DNA of 8,787 bases. Origin: Parvibaculum sp. GTDB taxonomy: Bacteria > Pseudomonadota > Alphaproteobacteria > Parvibaculales > Parvibaculaceae. The notes beneath the pieces were generated by a model. It saw nothing but the letters and a program-made list of their open reading frames with translations, did not search any database and had not been told where the DNA came from. Positions 5,848 through 8,787 of the stretch are shown in pieces (positions within the stretch are counted from its first letter, which is position 1; each line of letters opens with the position of its first letter). The position numbers and the translations under genes were made by a program. The DNA is taken from NCBI GenBank assembly GCA_014359855.1, contig JACIYQ010000254.1, positions 1-8,787 of the forward strand, in the 5' to 3' direction.

Positions 5848-6813
5848 ATGATACCACAGTTGCTCGAACAAAAATTCAGCTCAGTTCTCCCCTTTTTGGA
5901 GGAGTTGAAGAAGCATGTCAGTGCGACGCTGGGGGGGTTTGCAGATCAGAACAATTTTCCTTTCTCAGGCCGAATAAAGACAGCGGCGTCGTTGAGTGAA
6001 AAGATCGAAATGGGGCGCTACAAACGCTTTTCTCAGATTGACGACCTAGTCGCTTTTACACTGATAGTACCCAACGCAACCTATGAAGATGCAGTCATCG
6101 ATTTCTGTCGATCTAAGTTCGATGTCACTAACATCAGAAGCAAGAAGGAAACTCACAAAGCGCCTGATATTTTCCGCTTTGATTCAACCCGTGTGGTGGC
6201 GAGCATACCAAAACGCCCTGACGCAGACTTAGATGTTCCGTCAATTTTTGGCATCAAGTTCGAAATACAAGTTCGAACGGCATTCGAACACGCGTGGTCG
6301 GTTGCGACACATGAGCTCGTCTATAAGAGCTCTGCCATAGATTGGAAGCGAATCCGTCTTGCCGCACAGCTGAAAGCCATATCAGAGAGTCTGGACACCG
6401 CAGTCGCATCTTTTGATCATCTCGCAGCAGCCGTAAACGAAAGTCCTTGGACGCAGGTGAAGGATCAAAGTGACGTGTCGGAATTTGTCATATCGCTATT
6501 TGAACAGGGAACGCTTCCATCTGAGTTGAAACCAGACAGCATCTCGAGGTTTAGCGAAAATATATGCACCTTGATTAAAAGAATAAGGCCATCGCTGAAA
6601 GTCAGCGAAGCGATAGAGGTGCTGCGGACAGAATTGCCAGATAAAGATCTGTTACCCAAGAGTCTGTCGCTTTATCAACTGTTTCTCGGCATCTTTTCAC
6701 AAAGAGGTGCTTTCGAAGTTTCCGGAGAGTTTTCGTGTCATGTGACGCCCGAGCTAGTGGCGATCTACCCGCAAACTCGTGCGATACAAGGAATCTTTAT
6801 GTACGATGAGTAA
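5845..6813 (+). CDS. RelA/SpoT nucleotidyltransferase-domain protein (divergent small synthetase-like)
   Basis: The 322-residue protein carries a RelA/SpoT synthetase-type fold in its first 165 residues. The markers are GRIKTAASLSEKI (42-54), corresponding to the ATP-binding R-K-S-K pattern, then IDDLVAFTLIV (65-75), and FEIQVRTAFEHAWSVATHELVYK (139-161) with the catalytic-type Glu140. Family members transfer pyrophosphate from ATP to GDP/GTP (alarmone synthesis) or, in toxic small synthetases, to tRNA or adenine nucleotides. There is no hydrolase HD domain and no ribosome-binding TGS/ACT part, so it is a stand-alone synthetase. The usual Arg after the DxxGxR motif is Thr72, and the expected guanine-stacking GYxSxH loop appears as RFDSTR (111-116), with Phe in place of Tyr. 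The C-terminal 160 residues are unrecognised. ATG at 5845 or 5848 may be used; no ribosome site is visible. It forms an evident operon with the DUF262 gene. Confidence 0.83.
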   Translation: MMIPQLLEQKFSSVLPFLEELKKHVSATLGGFADQNNFPFSGRIKTAASLSEKIEMGRYKRFSQIDDLVAFTLIVPNATYEDAVIDFCRSKFDVTNIRSKKETHKAPDIFRFDSTRVVASIPKRPDADLDVPSIFGIKFEIQVRTAFEHAWSVATHELVYKSSAIDWKRIRLAAQLKAISESLDTAVASFDHLAAAVNESPWTQVKDQSDVSEFVISLFEQGTLPSELKPDSISRFSENICTLIKRIRPSLKVSEAIEVLRTELPDKDLLPKSLSLYQLFLGIFSQRGAFEVSGEFSCHVTPELVAIYPQTRAIQGIFMYDE

Positions 6814-6875
6814 CCTCAATCATACACACTGATGGTAAAGGCCAACCGGCATTGCAGCCTCAGTATGTAACAAGA

Positions 6876-6906
6876 GGGCGCCGGAATTTCTCCCGGCGCC
6901 CTTTTT
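6876..6906 (+). terminator. Intrinsic terminator after the RelA/SpoT-domain gene
   Basis: GGGCGCCGG (6876-6884) and CCGGCGCCC (6893-6901) form a perfect 9-bp stem around an 8-base loop, followed by five T residues (6902-6906) and GTTT. The T-run is on the plus strand, so it serves the insert operon. On the minus strand the tail is only CTCTTGTT, a weaker stop for the convergent purA transcript. It shares AGGGCGCCGG with the terminator that precedes the insert. Confidence 0.92.
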
Positions 6907-6925
6907 GTTTGTATTGCCGACCGCC

Positions 6926-8218
6926 TCAATCCTCGAACGGGTCTTTCATCAGGATCGTGTCGTCGCGTTCGGGCGAGGTGGAGAGAAGTGCCACGGGCGC
7001 CTCGATCAGTTCTTCCACGTAGCGCACATATTTGACGGCGGCGGCGGGCAACTGCGCCCATGAGCGCGCGCCCTGCGTGCTGTCCTGCCAGCCTTCAACC
7101 GTTTCGTAGACCGGCGTCACTTTCCTCTGCGCGTCCATGCCGGCCGGGAAATGATCAAGGCGCTTGCCGTCGACTTCGTAAGCGACGCAGACCTTGATCT
7201 CGTCGAAACCGTCGAGCACGTCGAGCTTCGTCAGCGCGATGCCGGTGATGCCGCCGGTCTTGATCGCCTGGCGCACCATGACGGCGTCGAACCAGCCGCA
7301 GCGGCGCTTGCGCCCCGTGACCGTGCCGAACTCGTGGCCGCGCTCGCCGAGCCGCTGGCCCGTCTCGCCGGTGAGCTCGGTCGGGAACGGACCCTCGCCG
7401 ACGCGCGTCGTATAGGCCTTGGTGATGCCGAGCACGTAACCGATGGCGCCAGGACCGACGCCCGAACCGCCCGCCGCCTGACCGGCAACGGTGTTCGACG
7501 AGGTGACGAAAGGATAGGTGCCGTGATCGACGTCGAGCATGGTGCCCTGCGCGCCCTCGAAGAGGATGCGCTCTCCCTTCCGCTTCGCCTCGTCGAGCAC
7601 GCGCCAGACGGGCGCGACATAGGGGAGCACGCGCGGCGCGATGGCGAGCAGCGCCTCGACGATGGGACCGGCCGCAAGCTCTTCAAGATTGTTGCCGCGG
7701 CGGAGCGCATTGTGATGCGCGAGCAGCCCCTCGACCTTGACCGGGAGCGTCGAGGGATCGGCAAGGTCGATCACACGGATGGCCCGGCGGCCCGCCTTGT
7801 CTTCGTAAGCCGGGCCGATGCCGCGCTTCGTCGTGCCGATCTTCACGCCCGAATTCGAGCCTTCGCGCATCTCGTCGAGTTCGCGGTGAACCGGCAGGAT
7901 CAGGACGGCATTTTCGGCGATCTTGAGGTTCTCGGGCGTGACCTTCACGCCCTTGGCGGCGATCTCGTCCACTTCCTTCGCAAAGGCCCAGGGGTCGAGC
8001 ACGACGCCATTGCCAAGAATGGAGAGCTTGCCCGGCCGCACGATGCCCGACGGCAGCAGCGAGAGCTTGTAGGTGACGCCGTCGATGACGAGCGTGTGGC
8101 CCGCATTATGGCCACCCTGAAAACGCACCACGACATCGGCGCGCTCGCTGAGCCAGTCCACGATCTTGCCCTTGCCCTCGTCTCCCCACTGGGAGCCGAC
8201 TACCGCCACATTTGCCAT
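6926..8218 (-). CDS. purA: Adenylosuccinate synthetase PurA
   Basis: PurA condenses IMP with aspartate using GTP to give adenylosuccinate, the first committed step to AMP. It is a cytoplasmic homodimer. The 430-residue product has the standard length. Visible family motifs are the N-terminal GSQWGDEGKGKI (8-19) with catalytic Asp13, GGHNAGHT (35-42) with catalytic His41, and GTTKRGIGPAYEDKAGR. Further on are FEGAQGTMLDVDHGTYPFVTSSN and TGRKRRCGWFD. The frame extends upstream to 8599, but similarity begins exactly at MANVAVVGSQWG, so ATG 8218 is chosen. AAGG lies about 13 bases before it, rather far. The gene is single here, with a long hairpin in its 5' region, and converges on the insert operon. 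The 437-residue plus-strand frame opposite it is a shadow. Confidence 0.98.
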   Translation of the reverse strand: MANVAVVGSQWGDEGKGKIVDWLSERADVVVRFQGGHNAGHTLVIDGVTYKLSLLPSGIVRPGKLSILGNGVVLDPWAFAKEVDEIAAKGVKVTPENLKIAENAVLILPVHRELDEMREGSNSGVKIGTTKRGIGPAYEDKAGRRAIRVIDLADPSTLPVKVEGLLAHHNALRRGNNLEELAAGPIVEALLAIAPRVLPYVAPVWRVLDEAKRKGERILFEGAQGTMLDVDHGTYPFVTSSNTVAGQAAGGSGVGPGAIGYVLGITKAYTTRVGEGPFPTELTGETGQRLGERGHEFGTVTGRKRRCGWFDAVMVRQAIKTGGITGIALTKLDVLDGFDEIKVCVAYEVDGKRLDHFPAGMDAQRKVTPVYETVEGWQDSTQGARSWAQLPAAAVKYVRYVEELIEAPVALLSTSPERDDTILMKDPFED

Positions 8219-8283
8219 TTGATTCAATGCCTTAGGAAGTGGGTGCCCGCCTGCGCGAGGCGTCCGCGCGGACCCCCAGACAA

Positions 8284-8323
8284 GCCGAAAGCCCCCTTGG
8301 CCTTTTGGGCCGGGGGCTTTGGC
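8284..8323. repeat. Long GC-rich hairpin upstream of purA
   Basis: GCC-AAAG-CCCCC (8284-8296, with one bulged G) pairs over 12 bases with GGGGGCTTTGGC (8312-8323). The inner TTGGCC/GGCC sequences can extend it. No T-run follows on either strand, so it is not a standard terminator. It lies 66-105 bases before the purA ATG and would be in the purA leader if transcription starts further upstream. Confidence 0.7.
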
Positions 8324-8507
8324 ATTGTCTATCCGATCAGGACGCCCAAGGGAAGGGACTTTGACCGTCTCAGGCGTTATCCTGCCCGCCGCAAAATGGA
8401 GCAGCCCCCCTTGGGCAGCCGGGCGAGGAACAGGTGGAGCGCCTCCGCGTCTTCGTCGGCATGACGCCGTGGGAGACGCTGAAACGCGGTACGCCATTGC
8501 GACGCCC

Positions 8508-8537
8508 TTCGTGTAAACGGCACTTTCGTGCAAACGG
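8508..8537. repeat. Near-perfect 13-base direct repeat TTCGTGyAAACGG
   Basis: TTCGTGTAAACGG (8508-8520) and TTCGTGCAAACGG (8525-8537) differ at one base and are spaced 17 bases apart. They lie immediately before the likely start of the pentapeptide-repeat gene. They could be an operator pair or a local duplication. Confidence 0.55.
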
Positions 8538-8547
8538 ATTGAAAAGA

Positions 8548-8787
8548 TTGAAAAACAACAAGACGAAACGACACGCGACCATATTGCTGACCGCGGCAAT
8601 GCTGACGGTCGCGCCCGTGCGCGCCGAACCCTCGCCGGAAGTTCAGACGCTTGCCGCCAAAATCGTCTCGGACCAGTTCAAGACCATCATCAACTGCGAG
8701 CGATGCGATCTCCGGGAAGCGAATTTCGACGGGCAGTTTCTCCGCCTCGCCGCTTTCCAGGGGACGAACCTGACCGGCGCGCGCCTT
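8548..8787 (+). CDS. Exported pentapeptide-repeat protein (partial, C-terminus beyond right edge)
   Basis: The visible 80 residues start with a signal peptide: KNNKTKRHATILLTAAMLTV, then APVRA before EP, with probable cleavage after residue 26. A short helix follows (SPEVQTLAAKIVSDQFKTII). From about residue 53 come pentapeptide units of the A(D/N)LXX kind: CDLRE ANFDG QFLRL AAFQG TNLTG ARL. The preceding C-E-R-C-D pattern is typical of periplasmic pentapeptide proteins that begin with CxxCDL. Such repeats form a right-handed quadrilateral beta-helix; the function varies and is usually unknown. The start is uncertain. TTG 8548 gives the cleanest signal peptide, TTG 8539 is equally possible, and the frame is open back to ATG 8461, which has no ribosome site and would place an odd basic stretch before the signal peptide. 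Confidence 0.75.
   Translation, partial: MKNNKTKRHATILLTAAMLTVAPVRAEPSPEVQTLAAKIVSDQFKTIINCERCDLREANFDGQFLRLAAFQGTNLTGARL

Larger units (their letters stand above)
8219..8547. other. Non-coding divergent region between purA and the pentapeptide-repeat gene
   Basis: These 329 bases hold the presumed promoters of purA (minus) and of the exported protein gene (plus), plus the hairpin and repeat listed separately. Several frames are open here on both strands. Their products are Arg/Pro/Ser-rich, lack ribosome sites and resemble no family I know. I could not identify convincing -35/-10 pairs. Confidence 0.5.

Noticed and set aside
7151..8464. 437-codon open frame on the plus strand
   Set aside because: Shadow of purA on the opposite strand; no family resemblance and no ribosome site.
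8377..8574. Small minus-strand frames upstream of purA (65-70 residues)
   Set aside because: They overlap the signal-peptide coding start of the plus-strand gene, lack ribosome sites and have no recognisable motif.
8219..8599. 127-residue N-terminal extension of PurA
   Set aside because: PurA similarity begins at MANVAVVG; the upstream part is Arg/Pro-rich, crosses a strong hairpin and resembles nothing.

Overview
The window looks like a chromosomal stretch from a GC-rich alphaproteobacterium. This rests on the GC-rich codon use, the thiC leader riboswitch, the tandem MAPEG genes and the abundant small extragenic palindromes. The genus cannot be fixed from the sequence alone; a Parvibaculum-, Rhizobiales- or Rhodobiaceae-like host is a guess. 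Most of the window is housekeeping DNA, interrupted by one clearly AT-richer two-gene insert.

Left part (1-1524): the 5' part of a minus-strand msrA (methionine sulfoxide reductase A) runs off the left edge. Next comes a gene-poor stretch with a probable C-terminal remnant of an amidohydrolase/D-aminoacylase-type gene and a dispersed inverted-repeat element. A minus-strand Mug/TDG-type DNA glycosylase gene follows, then a cluster of small palindromic repeats.

Middle (1525-4640): minus-strand thiC (thiamine pyrimidine synthesis) is preceded by a TPP riboswitch whose expression platform appears to hide the Shine-Dalgarno site. Diverging from it are two small membrane proteins of the MAPEG family in tandem, closed by a strong intrinsic terminator.

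Insert (about 4641-6870): two plus-strand genes, separated by 3 bases, encode a DUF262 (ParB-like DGxQR) protein and a divergent RelA/SpoT nucleotidyltransferase-domain protein. The segment is visibly AT-richer than its neighbours: two sampled 60-base rows contain 32 and 28 G+C, against 43 in a sampled purA row. It is closed by a second terminator that shares a 10-base stem arm with the one before the insert. I infer an acquired two-gene module, possibly phage defence or toxin-antitoxin-like; it is the most interesting item here.

Right part (6926-8787): minus-strand purA (adenylosuccinate synthetase) converges on the insert. Upstream of it is a roughly 330-base non-coding region with a long GC-rich hairpin and a short direct repeat. 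A plus-strand gene for an exported pentapeptide-repeat protein then starts and runs off the right edge.
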